A stretch of DNA of 64,000 bases from Vibrio mexicanus (GTDB lineage: Bacteria; Pseudomonadota; Gammaproteobacteria; Enterobacterales; Vibrionaceae): positions 1 through 64,000 of the forward strand of contig NZ_JYJP01000026.1 of the NCBI RefSeq assembly GCF_001012815.1. The letters are read 5' to 3'. Of this stretch, positions 15,201 to 25,025 are shown piece by piece. Both the position numbers and the translations under genes were made by a program. The notes under the pieces are model-generated. The model searched no databases and had not been told where the DNA came from. It saw nothing but the letters and a program-made list of their open reading frames with translations. Each line of letters begins with the position of its first letter. Position 1 is the stretch's first letter.

Positions 15201-15832
15201 GTTTTGCCACCGCAGAAGTAAACACTCTGATAGAAAAAATTAACTGGGAGAAGGTCGATGGCCTTGTCCCTGCAATTGTTCAAGACTTCCAATCAAGCCA
15301 AGTGTTGATGATGGGTTACATGAACCAAGACGCGCTGCAAAAAACCGTAGATACGGAGCAGGTGACTTTCTTCTCTCGAACCAAAGAGCGTCTTTGGACT
15401 AAGGGTGAAACATCAGGCAATGTGCTTCGTTTAGTAAATATGCAGTTGGATTGCGATAACGATACCTTGCTAGTTAAAGTGAACCCTATCGGCCCAACTT
15501 GCCACCTAGGTAATACCACGTGTTGGGATGTTGATCCGCAGGAAGAGAGCCAAATGGTGTGGCTTCATCAACTTGAGCAGCTATTGGCTGCCCGCAAGGA
15601 CGCCGATCCAGGCTCTTCTTATACTGCCAGCCTATACTCCCGTGGCACCAAGCGTATTTCGCAGAAAGTGGGCGAAGAGGGCGTTGAAGTCGCGCTTGCG
15701 GCAACGTCGGGTGACAAGGCGGAGTTAGTGTGTGAATCGGCTGATTTGATTTACCATTTATTGGTGCTCCTTCAAGATCAAGGTTTATCGATGAACGATG
15801 TGGTGAATAAGCTAAAAGAGCGTCATAAGTAA
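15197..15832 (+). CDS. hisI: Bifunctional phosphoribosyl-AMP cyclohydrolase / phosphoribosyl-ATP pyrophosphatase
   Basis: Second and third steps of the pathway in one 211-residue chain (HisIE type). The N-terminal cyclohydrolase domain (about 1-120) has the zinc and magnesium motifs [10 protein letters not shown] and [12 protein letters not shown]. The C-terminal pyrophosphatase domain has the helical motif [14 protein letters not shown] and [13 protein letters not shown]. It is the last gene of the operon, followed by a strong terminator. Confidence 0.97.
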
Positions 15833-15858
15833 CCACTTAGATCAACCGATCGTATACA

Positions 15859-15897
15859 AACGCTGTATTGAGCTTTAAGCTTGATACAGCGTTTTTT
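15859..15897 (+). terminator. Terminator of the his operon
   Basis: A 10-bp perfect stem aacgctgtat/atacagcgtt (15859-15868 with 15884-15893) is followed by TTTTT, 26 bases after the hisI stop. Confidence 0.88.
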
Positions 15898-15942
15898 ATT
15901 TTAGGAATTGGAAGTTGTTATGGTTGTAGAGTGGGTGAATCT

Positions 15943-16464
15943 GTGTCGATAATTTTGGGGATAGATCCCGGCTCAAGAGTGACCGGATACGGCGTTATAA
16001 AGCAACAGGGACGACATTTACACTATATGGGTAGTGGTTGTATCAGAATGTCAGAAGAAGCGCTACCAGGGCGTTTAAAGCAGATTTACGCTGGTGTGTC
16101 GGAGATCATTACTCAATTTCAGCCGGATGTGTTTGCTATTGAGCAGGTATTTATGGCAAAAAATGCAGACTCTGCGTTGAAACTCGGGCAGGCGAGAGGC
16201 AGTGCCATTGTTGCTGCAGTGAATATGGATCTCCCCGTTTATGAGTATGCTGCAAGATTGATTAAACAGGCGGTAGTTGGAACCGGTGGAGCAGATAAAG
16301 CCCAAGTACAGCATATGGTGCAACATATGCTTAAGTTGCCTGCTAAGCCTCAAGCCGATGCGGCAGATGCCTTGGGTGTAGCGATTTGTCATGCCAACAC
16401 CAATAAAACGTTGGTGGCGTTAGCGGGTAAAGCAACCAGTGCTAAAAAAGGTCGTTATAGGTAA
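15943..16464 (+). CDS. ruvC: Crossover junction endodeoxyribonuclease RuvC
   Basis: Holliday-junction resolvase acting with RuvAB in recombinational repair. With a GTG start the protein is 173 residues and begins [19 protein letters not shown]. The four acidic catalytic residues are in place: Asp8, Glu67 (AIEQVFM), Asp139 and Asp142 (QADAADALG). A longer frame starting at 15868 would begin inside the his terminator and is rejected. Unusually, no ruvA, ruvB or yebC is beside it; it sits between the his operon and yciN. Whether ruvAB or another ruvC exists elsewhere cannot be told from here. Confidence 0.95.
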   Translation: MSIILGIDPGSRVTGYGVIKQQGRHLHYMGSGCIRMSEEALPGRLKQIYAGVSEIITQFQPDVFAIEQVFMAKNADSALKLGQARGSAIVAAVNMDLPVYEYAARLIKQAVVGTGGADKAQVQHMVQHMLKLPAKPQADAADALGVAICHANTNKTLVALAGKATSAKKGRYR

Positions 16465-16475
16465 CGACCTTTAAT
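16446..16475 (+). terminator. Hairpin overlapping the ruvC stop codon
   Basis: AAAGGTCGTTA and TAACGACCTTT form an 11-bp stem across the ruvC stop, followed by TTTAATC. It is a plausible intrinsic terminator for ruvC, convergent with yciN, although its T tract is short. Confidence 0.55.
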
Positions 16476-16508
16476 CATCAAGTGCGCTAGGTGATGAATG
16501 CCTTGGAG

Positions 16509-16760
16509 TTAGGCGTTTTCTAAAGTGAACTCTTTAGATAAGTGATGCGCTAAGTACTTGAACATATTGAATACAGCGGTTGTATTTGGTGTAGGCAATC
16601 CATTGTCATCTAGAAAGTACTCACCTTTGAACACAAGCACTCCCTCTTTTTCTTCCACAGAGTCTGCACGCATTCCCTCTATATAGTCGTCGTGTTCTTG
16701 AATCACCTGATTGGCAATTAACAACAGGTCGAACTTAGAGATGTTTTTTTTGCTACTCAT
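16509..16760 (-). CDS. yciN: YciN family protein (DUF2498)
   Basis: An 83-residue protein of the YciN family; the block GVLVFKGEYFLDDNGLPTPNTTAVFNMFKYLAHHLS is very close to E. coli YciN, and the length is the same. Its biochemical role is not established. It is divergent from topA, the same neighbour as in E. coli. No signal peptide or membrane segment is seen. Confidence 0.9.
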   Translation of the reverse strand: MSSKKNISKFDLLLIANQVIQEHDDYIEGMRADSVEEKEGVLVFKGEYFLDDNGLPTPNTTAVFNMFKYLAHHLSKEFTLENA

Positions 16761-17092
16761 TGGATATTCCTACTACATTTGATTGGAAAACGAGGGGCTA
16801 GTGTAGTGGTCACAGTGGGTTTGACGCAAATCGTTTTTGTGACGGGCGGCATAAAAACACGCCGCTGATTGGTCAGGCAAGGGTTTACGCGTCTAGTATG
16901 TGGCACTTTAATCGACAGACCTCTCTAACATATTGAGAGGATATTTTTCGATGAATTGTCGACCAATCAAAGTTTATTTTCAAAAAAGATATTGATCTTC
17001 TTGTATTCTCGCTCAATAGTAAAAAAAGAAGCAATATTTTAAGTATGTCATGCGATAAAATCGCAATGTGATTAAGGGCATTTGAGTCAATT
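16761..17092. other. yciN-topA divergent intergenic region
   Basis: About 330 bases with no open frame of note. It must contain the divergent promoters of yciN and topA. An imperfect PUR-like element near 16830-16847 has an extra base in the centre and is not accepted. Nothing else is clear. Confidence 0.5.
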
Positions 17093-19720
17093 ATGGGTAA
17101 ATCACTCGTTATCGTGGAGTCACCAGCCAAGGCAAAAACTATTAATAAGTACCTTGGTAAAGACTTCATCGTAAAGTCTAGTGTTGGGCATGTCCGTGAT
17201 CTTCCGACCGCAGGTCAAAGTACTGGCAAGAAAGCTGCTGCTGTCTCTACAAAAGGGTTAAGCGCAGAAGAAAAAGCACGCATAAAGAAAGAGAAAGATC
17301 GTAAAGCGTTAATCAAGAAAATGGGAATTAACCCATATGACGATTGGGCTGCGAACTACCAAGTACTGCCGGGTAAAGAGAAGGTAGTCGCGGAGCTACA
17401 GAAACTTGCTGAGAACGCAGACAACGTTTATCTCGCAACCGATTTGGACCGTGAGGGAGAGGCTATCGCTTGGCACCTTCGCGAGATCATCGGTGGTGAT
17501 GAAGAGCGATACAAACGAGTGGTTTTCAACGAAATTACTAAAAATGCTATCCAGCAAGCTTTCCAGACACCTGGTGAGTTAAATATGGATGGCGTTAACG
17601 CGCAGCAAGCCCGCCGATTTATGGATCGCGTGGTAGGCTTTATGGTGTCTCCACTGCTTTGGAAGAAAGTCGCACGTGGCTTGTCTGCTGGTCGTGTTCA
17701 ATCGGTAGCAGTTAAGCTATTGGTTGAGCGTGAGCGAGAAATCAAAGCATTCATCCCAGAAGAGTTTTGGGATATTCACGCAGATACTGCGACGAGTGAC
17801 AAAACGCCTTTCCGTTTACTTGTCGCTCAAAAAGACGGCGTTGCATTCAAGCCAACCAATGAAGATGAAGCCAAAGCTGCAACATCTGTACTTGAAAAAG
17901 CGCGTTATGAAGTTTGTAAGCGCGAAGACCGCCCGACTTCAAGTAAGCCATCTGCACCTTACATCACCTCAACACTGCAACAGGCAGCAAGTACTCGCCT
18001 AGGTTACGGTGTTAAGAAGACGATGATGCTTGCCCAGCGATTGTATGAAGCAGGTTACATCACTTATATGCGTACCGACTCAACCAACTTGAGCTCGGAA
18101 GCTGTGGAAGCTGCTCGCGGTTATATCCAATCTAATTTTGGCGATGCATACCTGCCGGACGCACCAAAAGTTTACGGTAGTAAAGAGGGCGCGCAAGAAG
18201 CGCACGAAGCGATTCGTCCATCAAGCGTTGACGTGACTGCTGACGACCTACAAGGAATGGAAGCAGATGCACACAAGCTTTACGCACTGATTTGGAATCA
18301 GTTTGTAGCGTGTCAGATGACACCTGCAAAATATGATTCGACTACGGTCAGTGTTAAGGCTGCTGAATACACACTCAAAGCTAAAGGCCGTATCCTTAAG
18401 TTTGACGGTTGGACACGTGTACAACGTCCACTAGGCAAAAATGAAGATCAAATTCTGCCTGCAGTACAAATTGGTGACACGCTGACACTTGAAGCTCTGG
18501 ACCCGAAACAGCACTTCACTAAGCCGCCAGCTCGCTTTACTGAAGCTGCTTTGGTTAAGGAACTTGAGAAACGTGGTATTGGCCGTCCTTCAACGTACGC
18601 GTCAATCATTTCTACGATCCAAGACCGTGGCTATGTAAAAGTTGACCAGCGCCGTTTCTACGCTGAGAAAATGGGCGAGATCGTTACTGACCGATTAGAT
18701 GGCAGCTTTGACGATCTGATGAACTACGACTTTACCGCGCGAATGGAAGAGAAACTCGACCAAATCGCGGAAGGCCAAACAAACTGGAAAGGTGTACTTA
18801 ACAATTTCTTCGAAGACTTCACGCAAGATTTAGGTAAAGCTGAACTTGATGAAGGCGAAGGTGGTATGAAGCCTAACCACATTGTTGAAACGAATATTGA
18901 ATGTCCAACTTGTTCTCGACCTATGGGTATCCGTACTGCATCAACAGGTGTATTCCTAGGATGTTCAGGTTACGCGCTGCCACCAAAAGAGCGTTGTAAG
19001 ACAACGATTAACCTTGGTGACGAAGAAGGCATTATCAATGTTCTAGAAGAGGACGTTGAAACCGCAGCACTACGTGCTAAAAAGCGTTGCCCTATTTGTG
19101 AAACCGCGATGGATGCTTACCTGATTGATGATAAGCGTAAGCTGCACGTTTGTGGTAACAACCCTAACTGTGAGGGTTACATCGTTGAACACGGCGAGTA
19201 CAAAGTAAAAGGTTACGACGGCCCGGTTGTTGAATGTGACAAGTGTGGCTCTGATATGGTTCTGAAGAACGGCCGCTTTGGTAAATACATGGATTGCACC
19301 AGCGACGATTGTAAGAACACTCGTAAGATTCTTAAAAACGGTGAAGTCGCGCCGCCAAAAGAAGATCCAGTGCATTTCCCTGAGCTTCCTTGCGAGAACT
19401 CAGATGCTTACTTTGTATTGCGAGATGGTGCGTCTGGTCTGTTTATGGCAGCGAGTAATTTCCCTAAATCTAGAGAGACTCGAGCGCCATTAGTGGAAGA
19501 GTTAGTTCGATTTAAAGAACGTATTTCTCCTAAGTTCCAGTATTTGGCAACGGCGCCAACGGAAGATCCAGATGGCCGCCCAACTGTAGTTCGCTTTAGC
19601 CGCAAGACTAAAGAAAACTATGTACGTTCTGAAGTCGATGGTAAGCCATCCGGTTGGACTGCTTTGTATATCGACGGAAAATGGGAAATTACGGACAAAC
19701 GTAAAAAACCTAAAAAATAG
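17093..19720 (+). CDS. topA: DNA topoisomerase I
   Basis: Type IA topoisomerase that relaxes negative supercoils. The 875-residue product has an N-terminal Toprim domain ([13 protein letters not shown] and DLDREGEA), the active-site Tyr325 in [13 protein letters not shown], and a C-terminal part with three four-cysteine zinc ribbons: CPTC...C...C, CPICETAM...CGNNPNC and CDKCGSDM...CTSDDC, roughly residues 600-745. A further C-terminal DNA-binding region ends in a basic tail. It is monocistronic, with its own terminator. Confidence 0.98.
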   Translation: MGKSLVIVESPAKAKTINKYLGKDFIVKSSVGHVRDLPTAGQSTGKKAAAVSTKGLSAEEKARIKKEKDRKALIKKMGINPYDDWAANYQVLPGKEKVVAELQKLAENADNVYLATDLDREGEAIAWHLREIIGGDEERYKRVVFNEITKNAIQQAFQTPGELNMDGVNAQQARRFMDRVVGFMVSPLLWKKVARGLSAGRVQSVAVKLLVEREREIKAFIPEEFWDIHADTATSDKTPFRLLVAQKDGVAFKPTNEDEAKAATSVLEKARYEVCKREDRPTSSKPSAPYITSTLQQAASTRLGYGVKKTMMLAQRLYEAGYITYMRTDSTNLSSEAVEAARGYIQSNFGDAYLPDAPKVYGSKEGAQEAHEAIRPSSVDVTADDLQGMEADAHKLYALIWNQFVACQMTPAKYDSTTVSVKAAEYTLKAKGRILKFDGWTRVQRPLGKNEDQILPAVQIGDTLTLEALDPKQHFTKPPARFTEAALVKELEKRGIGRPSTYASIISTIQDRGYVKVDQRRFYAEKMGEIVTDRLDGSFDDLMNYDFTARMEEKLDQIAEGQTNWKGVLNNFFEDFTQDLGKAELDEGEGGMKPNHIVETNIECPTCSRPMGIRTASTGVFLGCSGYALPPKERCKTTINLGDEEGIINVLEEDVETAALRAKKRCPICETAMDAYLIDDKRKLHVCGNNPNCEGYIVEHGEYKVKGYDGPVVECDKCGSDMVLKNGRFGKYMDCTSDDCKNTRKILKNGEVAPPKEDPVHFPELPCENSDAYFVLRDGASGLFMAASNFPKSRETRAPLVEELVRFKERISPKFQYLATAPTEDPDGRPTVVRFSRKTKENYVRSEVDGKPSGWTALYIDGKWEITDKRKKPKK

Positions 19721-19727
19721 ACTGATT

Positions 19728-19758
19728 AAAAAGCCACTCATTGATTGAGTGGCTTTTT
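19728..19758 (+). terminator. Terminator of topA
   Basis: A 10-bp stem aagccactca/tgagtggctt (19731-19740 with 19746-19755) is followed by a T run immediately after topA. Confidence 0.9.
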
Positions 19759-20078
19759 TTTATGTTTTTTGACTATGTTAAGCACTTAGTCGTGCGTTAA
19801 ATTTGCTACAGAGACATATAACTATTGATATGACTTGAGATGCGTAGCCTTTTCGGTTGTAATCGAACTGACATCAAATCTTGATATTACTTACTCAAGT
19901 CAGTGGACATAAGTGGTTTGATATTACGAGCGAAGTCATGATCTTGTGTTAATGATGTTAAGGCAATGTGTCTTTATCGGTTTATAGTGTGAGCTACTTC
20001 AGGGCTGAAGAAACTAATTTAGCCGTTGCGCAAGGTATAGCGTATTAAGGTTTGTAATTCTCGCTATTTTCCGTAGCT

Positions 20079-20257
20079 TATAATAAACATATTGCTTATT
20101 TCTTTGGATGAAATGCTGCAAAGTCGTAAGCACTCGTACCCATAAGGATATATGGGATGGGGTTAATGTCAGTACCAAAATTCTTGTTTTGGAATAAAAG
20201 AGTAGCTCCCCCAAGAGATGACTACTCGAGAAATATAAAAATGATATGGAGAGAAAA
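20079..20257 (+). promoter_or_regulatory. glgC promoter and structured leader with CsrA-like sites
   Basis: The topA-glgC gap is about 500 bases with no gene. A perfect -10 TATAAT lies at 20079-20084; its -35 is weak. The leader then has three hairpins: cccat/atggg (20139-20156) with AAGGATAT in the loop, ccaaaa/ttttgg (20175-20192), and gagtag/ctactc (20200-20227). A GGA also lies in the glgC Shine-Dalgarno (20248-20253). GGA in a hairpin loop plus GGA over the ribosome site is the pattern of CsrA-repressed glgC in E. coli. CsrA control here is inference. Confidence 0.5.
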
Positions 20258-21475
20258 ATGGCTGGTGTACTAGGAATGATTCTTGCCGGTGGCGAGGGCT
20301 CGCGTTTAAGACCATTGACAGAGTCAAGAAGTAAACCTTCAGTTCCTTTTGGAGGCAGTTATCGCCTCATTGATTTCGCTTTAAACAACTTCGTTAATGC
20401 TGATCTAATGCGAGTATACGTGTTAACTCAGTTCAAATCTCAGTCGCTATTCCACCATATGAAAAAAGGTTGGAACATCAGCGGCATCACAGACCGATTC
20501 ATCGACCCAATTCCTGCTCAAATGCGCACAGGTAAACGTTGGTACGAAGGCACAGCTGATGCAATCTACCAAAACTTACGTTTCATGCAGCTCGCTGAGC
20601 CTGAGCAAGTTTGTATCTTTGGTTCAGACCACATTTACAAAATGGATATCAAACAGATGCTCGACTTCCATAAAGAGAAGGAAGCGGCGCTGACGGTATC
20701 TGCATTGAAAATGCCTCTTGCAGAAGCCTCACAGTTTGGTGTGATTGAAGTCGATAAAGATGGTCGAATGATCGGCTTTGCCGAGAAACCAGAAAATCCG
20801 AAGTCTATCCCAGGCGATCCAGAGCACGCACTTGTGTCTATGGGTAACTACGTATTCGAAGCGGATACGTTGTTTGCCGAACTTATTGAAGATGCTGACC
20901 GTGAAGGTTCATCGCATGACTTCGGTAAAGATATTATTCCAAACATGTACCCACGTGGTGATGTGTTTGTTTACGACTTCTCGACCAACCATATTACGGG
21001 TGAGAAAGAAGAGGTTTATTGGCGTGATGTAGGTACTATTGATGCTTACTGGCAAGCGCACATGGACCTACTAGAGAAAGATGCACCGTTCTCTCTTTAC
21101 AACCGTAAGTGGCCGCTGCATACCTACTACCCACCACTTCCTCCTGCGACATTCAGCGACTCGGACAATGGCCGTGTGCAGATCATCGATAGCTTGGTGT
21201 GTAACGGTAGTTACGTTCGCGGTTCGCGTATCGAAAAGAGTGTATTGGGCTTCCGTAGTAACATCGCATCTACATGTGACATCAGTGAGAGTATCCTACT
21301 TGGCGATGTGAAGATCGGCGAAGGGTGTGTTCTGCGCCGCGTGATTATCGATAAAGATGCAGACATCGCACCGGGAACTCAAATTGGTATTAATCTTCAA
21401 GAAGACAAGAAGCATTTCCACGTCTCAGAAGATGGCATTGTAGTCATTCCAAAAGGAGCAAGAGTTGGCTACTAA
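20258..21475 (+). CDS. glgC: Glucose-1-phosphate adenylyltransferase
   Basis: Makes ADP-glucose, the committed step of glycogen synthesis. The 405-residue protein begins MAGVLGMILAGGEGSRLRPL; this ATG is chosen over one four codons earlier because GGAGAG lies just before it and the earlier ATG overlaps that site. The nucleotidyltransferase motif GGEGSRLRPLTESRSKPSVP, the FGSDHIYKMD block and a C-terminal left-handed beta-helix (about 290-400) are present. It overlaps glgA by 11 bases. Confidence 0.97.
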   Translation: MAGVLGMILAGGEGSRLRPLTESRSKPSVPFGGSYRLIDFALNNFVNADLMRVYVLTQFKSQSLFHHMKKGWNISGITDRFIDPIPAQMRTGKRWYEGTADAIYQNLRFMQLAEPEQVCIFGSDHIYKMDIKQMLDFHKEKEAALTVSALKMPLAEASQFGVIEVDKDGRMIGFAEKPENPKSIPGDPEHALVSMGNYVFEADTLFAELIEDADREGSSHDFGKDIIPNMYPRGDVFVYDFSTNHITGEKEEVYWRDVGTIDAYWQAHMDLLEKDAPFSLYNRKWPLHTYYPPLPPATFSDSDNGRVQIIDSLVCNGSYVRGSRIEKSVLGFRSNIASTCDISESILLGDVKIGEGCVLRRVIIDKDADIAPGTQIGINLQEDKKHFHVSEDGIVVIPKGARVGY

Positions 21476-22922
21476 TCACCTTTCTATTCTCTTTGTAGCA
21501 TCTGAAGTTGAAGGGTTAATTAAAAGCGGTGGCTTGGCAGATGTTGCCAAGGCACTGCCTGAAGCACTTCTTACACTCGATCAAGATGTTCGTATTGCCA
21601 TTCCAGCTTACAGCTTGATTCCAAATGTAGAACATGCCGAAGTTATTCTCGAAACAACGTTAAACTCATGGCCGCATACGGCTTATCAAGTGGTAAGCCT
21701 AAAGGTCGGAGATGTCCCTGTTTATGGTATTCGTTGTGATGAGTATTTTGACAGACCGGCAATGTATGCAGAGAACAATCAGGCATACATGGATAATGGC
21801 GAGCGCTTTGCATTCTTCAGTGCAGCGTGTCTAGATATGTTGCCTAAATTAGACTTTAGGCCTGACATTGTTCACGCAAACGACTGGCATACGGGGTTTG
21901 TGCCTTATCTACTTAAGCATCGCCATGGTCACGATGAGTTCTTTGCATCGATGAAGAGCGTTATCTCAATTCATAACGCGGTGTTTAAAGGCGTATTTAG
22001 CTACAACGAACTGCAATGTCTACCCGAGATGCATAGCTTCTATGTGCCCGAGGCGGCAGTGAGTAATTCGCACGTTACTATGCTGAAAGCGGCGGTGGCT
22101 TGCGCAGATAAGATCAATGCTGTTAGCCCAACTTACGCTGAAGAGCTTAAAACGGAGCTTGGCAGTCATGGAATGGCGCAAGAGTTTCAATCGAGAGCTT
22201 GCGATTTAGTCGGGATCTTAAATGGTTGTGACTACAGTGCTTGGAATCCAGAAACGGATTCAGCATTGCCAAAAACCTACAAGGCAAACCGCCAGAGTAT
22301 GGTGCGTGGCAAGAACGCTGCGAAGTCTGCGTTACAAGAAAAGGTAGGATTAGGTCAGTCCGACGTTGCCATGTATGGCATGGTATGTCGATTGACGAAT
22401 CAAAAAGGTGTTCACTACCTGTTACCCATCTTAGAAAATTTCCTAAAGTTCGATGTACAGCTTGTCATTGTTGGAACAGGTGATCCTGTGCTGGCTCATC
22501 AATTAGCGGCAATTTCGAATAAGTATCCAGACAGGTTCAAGTTTGTCGAGGCGTACAACAATGAGCTTGCTCACCTCGTTGAAGCAGGCAGTGATTTCTT
22601 CTTGATGCCATCTGAGTTTGAACCTTGTGGATTAAACCAAATTTATAGCATGGCTTATGGCACACTGCCTATCGTTCGAGCGGTAGGTGGTTTGAAGGAT
22701 AGCGTCAACGATTATGACGCCAACCCTGAAGTTGCGACGGGCTTTATTTTCGAAGAGCCTTCACCTCAAGCATTGCTTAATGTGATGATGCGATCTTTGT
22801 TGCTCTACGTTCAGCAACCGAATGAAGTAAAACGCGTGCAGCTTTATGCAATGCAGCAAGAGTTCTCTTGGGTGGAAAGTGCCAAAGAATATATAGAGCT
22901 CTATATGAGTGCGAAAGCATGA
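21465..22922 (+). CDS. glgA: Glycogen synthase
   Basis: GT5-family glucosyltransferase that extends alpha-1,4-glucan from ADP-glucose. The 485-residue protein has the KSGGLADV substrate motif at about 21-28 and the C-terminal SEFEPCGLNQIYSMAYG and GTLPIVRAVGGL motifs. It starts at TTG, inside the end of glgC, with AAGGAG seven bases upstream; the overlap implies translational coupling. No branching enzyme, phosphorylase or glgX is in the window. Confidence 0.96.
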   Translation: MATNHLSILFVASEVEGLIKSGGLADVAKALPEALLTLDQDVRIAIPAYSLIPNVEHAEVILETTLNSWPHTAYQVVSLKVGDVPVYGIRCDEYFDRPAMYAENNQAYMDNGERFAFFSAACLDMLPKLDFRPDIVHANDWHTGFVPYLLKHRHGHDEFFASMKSVISIHNAVFKGVFSYNELQCLPEMHSFYVPEAAVSNSHVTMLKAAVACADKINAVSPTYAEELKTELGSHGMAQEFQSRACDLVGILNGCDYSAWNPETDSALPKTYKANRQSMVRGKNAAKSALQEKVGLGQSDVAMYGMVCRLTNQKGVHYLLPILENFLKFDVQLVIVGTGDPVLAHQLAAISNKYPDRFKFVEAYNNELAHLVEAGSDFFLMPSEFEPCGLNQIYSMAYGTLPIVRAVGGLKDSVNDYDANPEVATGFIFEEPSPQALLNVMMRSLLLYVQQPNEVKRVQLYAMQQEFSWVESAKEYIELYMSAKA

Positions 22923-22924
22923 AA

Positions 22925-22950
22925 ATAAGGTGCCTAAGGGCACCTTTTCT
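22925..22950 (+). terminator. Terminator of glgCA
   Basis: A short strong hairpin, ggtgcc/ggcacc with loop taag, is followed by TTTTCTTTTG just after glgA. Confidence 0.8.
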
Positions 22951-23096
22951 TTTGTTTGATGTATGCGCTTTTTCGTGCCATCCTTTGTCAGAGCAGTATC
23001 ATTAAAGCTTCATGCTAACAATTCGATGATACTTAATGGCAGGGCTGTGGTACTCTCCCTGCAGAATTTTTAGTGATAGCAATACCCATAAATACC

Positions 23097-23894
23097 ATGT
23101 CTCAATCCTTACTTTTTCATAAAACTTTTACTCATCCAACGAGCAACGAGTGGGTGGTATTCGTGCATGGAGCAGGTGGTAGCTCGTCCATTTGGTTTAA
23201 ACAGATCAAAGCGTACAAAGAACACTTTAATCTGCTGCTGATTGACCTTCGTGGGCATGGCAAATCCAATGAGTTTATTAAAGACCTCATCACGAACAAA
23301 TACACCTTTAAATGCGTCACGATGGATATCTTAAAAGTGCTGGATCATTTGAAGATCCAGTCGGCTCATTTTGTAGGCATGTCTCTAGGTACAATTATCG
23401 TGAGAAATCTGGCCGAGTTAGCCAATGAACGAGTTAGAACCATGGTGTTGGGCGGAGCTGTTACTCGATTTAATGTACGTTCGCAGATATTGGTGCAGTT
23501 GGGTAACTTAAGTAAGCATGTGATTCCCTACATGTGGTTATACAGGCTGTTTGCTTACATTGTGATGCCACAGAAGAGTCAGAAAGAATCGCGATTGTTA
23601 TTTGTACGAGAAGCTAAAAAGCTTTGCCAGAAAGAGTTCAAGCGCTGGTTTATGCTCGCGGCGGAAGTCAACCCTATGATGAGGTACTTCAAAGAGAAGG
23701 AATTGCCAATTCCTACATTGTACCTTATGGGAGAACGTGACTATATGTTCATCCAACCGGTGAAAGAGATGGTTGAAGTGCATGAGTCGAGTTGTCTACA
23801 TGAGATTCCTAACTGCGGTCACGTATGCAACGTCGAGCAGCCTGACGAGTTTAATCGCCATTCTATTGAGTTCATCAAACAGAATATAAATTAA
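23097..23894 (+). CDS. Alpha/beta hydrolase
   Basis: A 265-residue alpha/beta-hydrolase fold protein. The oxyanion motif is FVHGAGGSS (about 20-28), the nucleophile elbow is GMSLGT (about 98-103, Ser), the acid is probably in MGERDYMF, and the catalytic His lies in NCGHVCNVEQP near the C-terminus. It has no signal peptide, so it is likely cytoplasmic. The substrate is unknown. The start MSQSLLFHK is preferred over an upstream ATG eight codons earlier. It sits convergently with the DUF2007 gene. Confidence 0.85.
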   Translation: MSQSLLFHKTFTHPTSNEWVVFVHGAGGSSSIWFKQIKAYKEHFNLLLIDLRGHGKSNEFIKDLITNKYTFKCVTMDILKVLDHLKIQSAHFVGMSLGTIIVRNLAELANERVRTMVLGGAVTRFNVRSQILVQLGNLSKHVIPYMWLYRLFAYIVMPQKSQKESRLLFVREAKKLCQKEFKRWFMLAAEVNPMMRYFKEKELPIPTLYLMGERDYMFIQPVKEMVEVHESSCLHEIPNCGHVCNVEQPDEFNRHSIEFIKQNIN

Positions 23895-23909
23895 GTAGGT
23901 TTAGACTCG

Positions 23910-24230
23910 TTAGTCCGGTGCCACTTCTCCACATTGCCAGCACGCAGCAAATTGACCTTCGTTTGTTTCACCGCAGTGCTCGCAACGCCAGTCTTGGAAT
24001 CCAGCAGTATTGTCGCGCTGTTTTAGATAATCGCTGACAATAGATTGCGCAAAGATTTTTTGTGTCTGGTCTAGTAACCAAATATGGGGAGAGGAGTCCT
24101 CTCCCACAGGCAACTCCCCTTGTAAGCTAAACAGCGCTTCGTTTCTTATCTCGCACCTAACGCCCTCCATTCGTAAAAGCTGCAGCATTAGATGGGCTTC
24201 GGGTGGGTTTTGCGCTGTAAAGATATTCAA
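23910..24230 (-). CDS. DUF2007 / zinc-ribbon protein
   Basis: A 106-residue protein with an N-terminal DUF2007 (PII-like signal-transducing fold) segment beginning MNIFTAQNPPEAHLMLQLL and a C-terminal zinc ribbon of the RanBP2 type, CEHCGETN...CWQCGEV. Function unknown. Its start lies three bases after the end of the TVP38 family gene on the same strand, so the two are almost certainly one operon. Confidence 0.82.
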   Translation of the reverse strand: MNIFTAQNPPEAHLMLQLLRMEGVRCEIRNEALFSLQGELPVGEDSSPHIWLLDQTQKIFAQSIVSDYLKQRDNTAGFQDWRCEHCGETNEGQFAACWQCGEVAPD

Positions 24231-24233
24231 TCG

Positions 24234-24920
24234 TTAGCCCTCTTGAGTGGTGGGAGTCTTGCGTACCTTATTCATAATCCATTTAGACACAATTGGGAAT
24301 AGGCCAAGTAATACGAAAGACGCTATCACGGTAGGAGAGACGATTCCAGCGAGGCTGTCAATTTGTGCAAGTTGAGTACCCGCATTGAGGTATACCGCAG
24401 TACCTGGAAGCATGCCGAGCTGGCTGACTAGGTAAAAACGACTCACAGCGATAGGGGATAGACCCATAAGCAGGTTGATCAAAAAGAACGGGAAGATAGG
24501 AATTAAGCGTAATGAAAAGAGATAAAACGCACCATCCTTCTCGATACCTTCATTAATAGTCGACAGCTTATCGCCAAATTTGGCTTGAACCCAGTCCTTC
24601 AGTAAATATCGGCTACTCAAAAACGCGAGAGTCGCACCAATCGTGCTGGCGAAAGAGACAAGCAGCAAACTTGTCCAAAAACCAAACAGTGCTGCTCCTA
24701 GTAACGTAACAACTGCAGCGCCGGGTACCGAAAATGCTGTGATACTGATGTAGAACACGAAATAGCCTAAAGCGGCAACGACAAAGTTATCATCAATGAA
24801 CTGGCTAAGAGCCTGTTGCTGAGCTTTTGCGTTCTCAAGGGTCAGATGATGACTAAAGTTGGTGGCGAGTAATACCACTACTAAAACGAATAGAAGTCCT
24901 AAAATTAGCTTTTTGTTCAT
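24234..24920 (-). CDS. TVP38/TMEM64 family membrane protein
   Basis: A 228-residue integral membrane protein with an N-terminal anchor (about 4-22) and several further hydrophobic helices. The conserved central region with SVPGAAVVTLLGAALFG and FSLRLIPIFPFFLINLLMG is diagnostic of the SNARE-associated / DedA-like TVP38 family. These proteins are thought to act in membrane lipid or ion movement; the exact substrate is unknown. It is probably co-transcribed with the downstream DUF2007 gene. Confidence 0.88.
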   Translation of the reverse strand: MNKKLILGLLFVLVVVLLATNFSHHLTLENAKAQQQALSQFIDDNFVVAALGYFVFYISITAFSVPGAAVVTLLGAALFGFWTSLLLVSFASTIGATLAFLSSRYLLKDWVQAKFGDKLSTINEGIEKDGAFYLFSLRLIPIFPFFLINLLMGLSPIAVSRFYLVSQLGMLPGTAVYLNAGTQLAQIDSLAGIVSPTVIASFVLLGLFPIVSKWIMNKVRKTPTTQEG

Positions 24921-24987
24921 GATGTCCTCTTACATGCAGCTGTTCTATTTAAACAGACACGGTGTTTATCGAGAAACTTTCAAGAAA

Positions 24988-25018
24988 TAAAAAAACCAAC
25001 GCTAAGCGTTGGTTTTTT
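24988..25018. terminator. Terminator after tfoY
   Basis: A 9-bp stem aaccaacgc/gcgttggtt with loop taa is flanked by an A run and a T run, so it can act in both directions. It lies just after the tfoY stop on the minus strand. Confidence 0.85.
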
Positions 25019-25025
25019 AAGCTAT

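Noticed and set aside
15868..15942. N-terminal extension of RuvC
   Set aside because: It would start inside the his terminator hairpin, and the GTG at 15943 matches the family N-terminus.
16830..16848. PUR-like element ACGCAAATCGTTTTTGT upstream of yciN
   Set aside because: An extra base disrupts the central CG symmetry and the right half is poor; the two accepted PUR boxes are far better.
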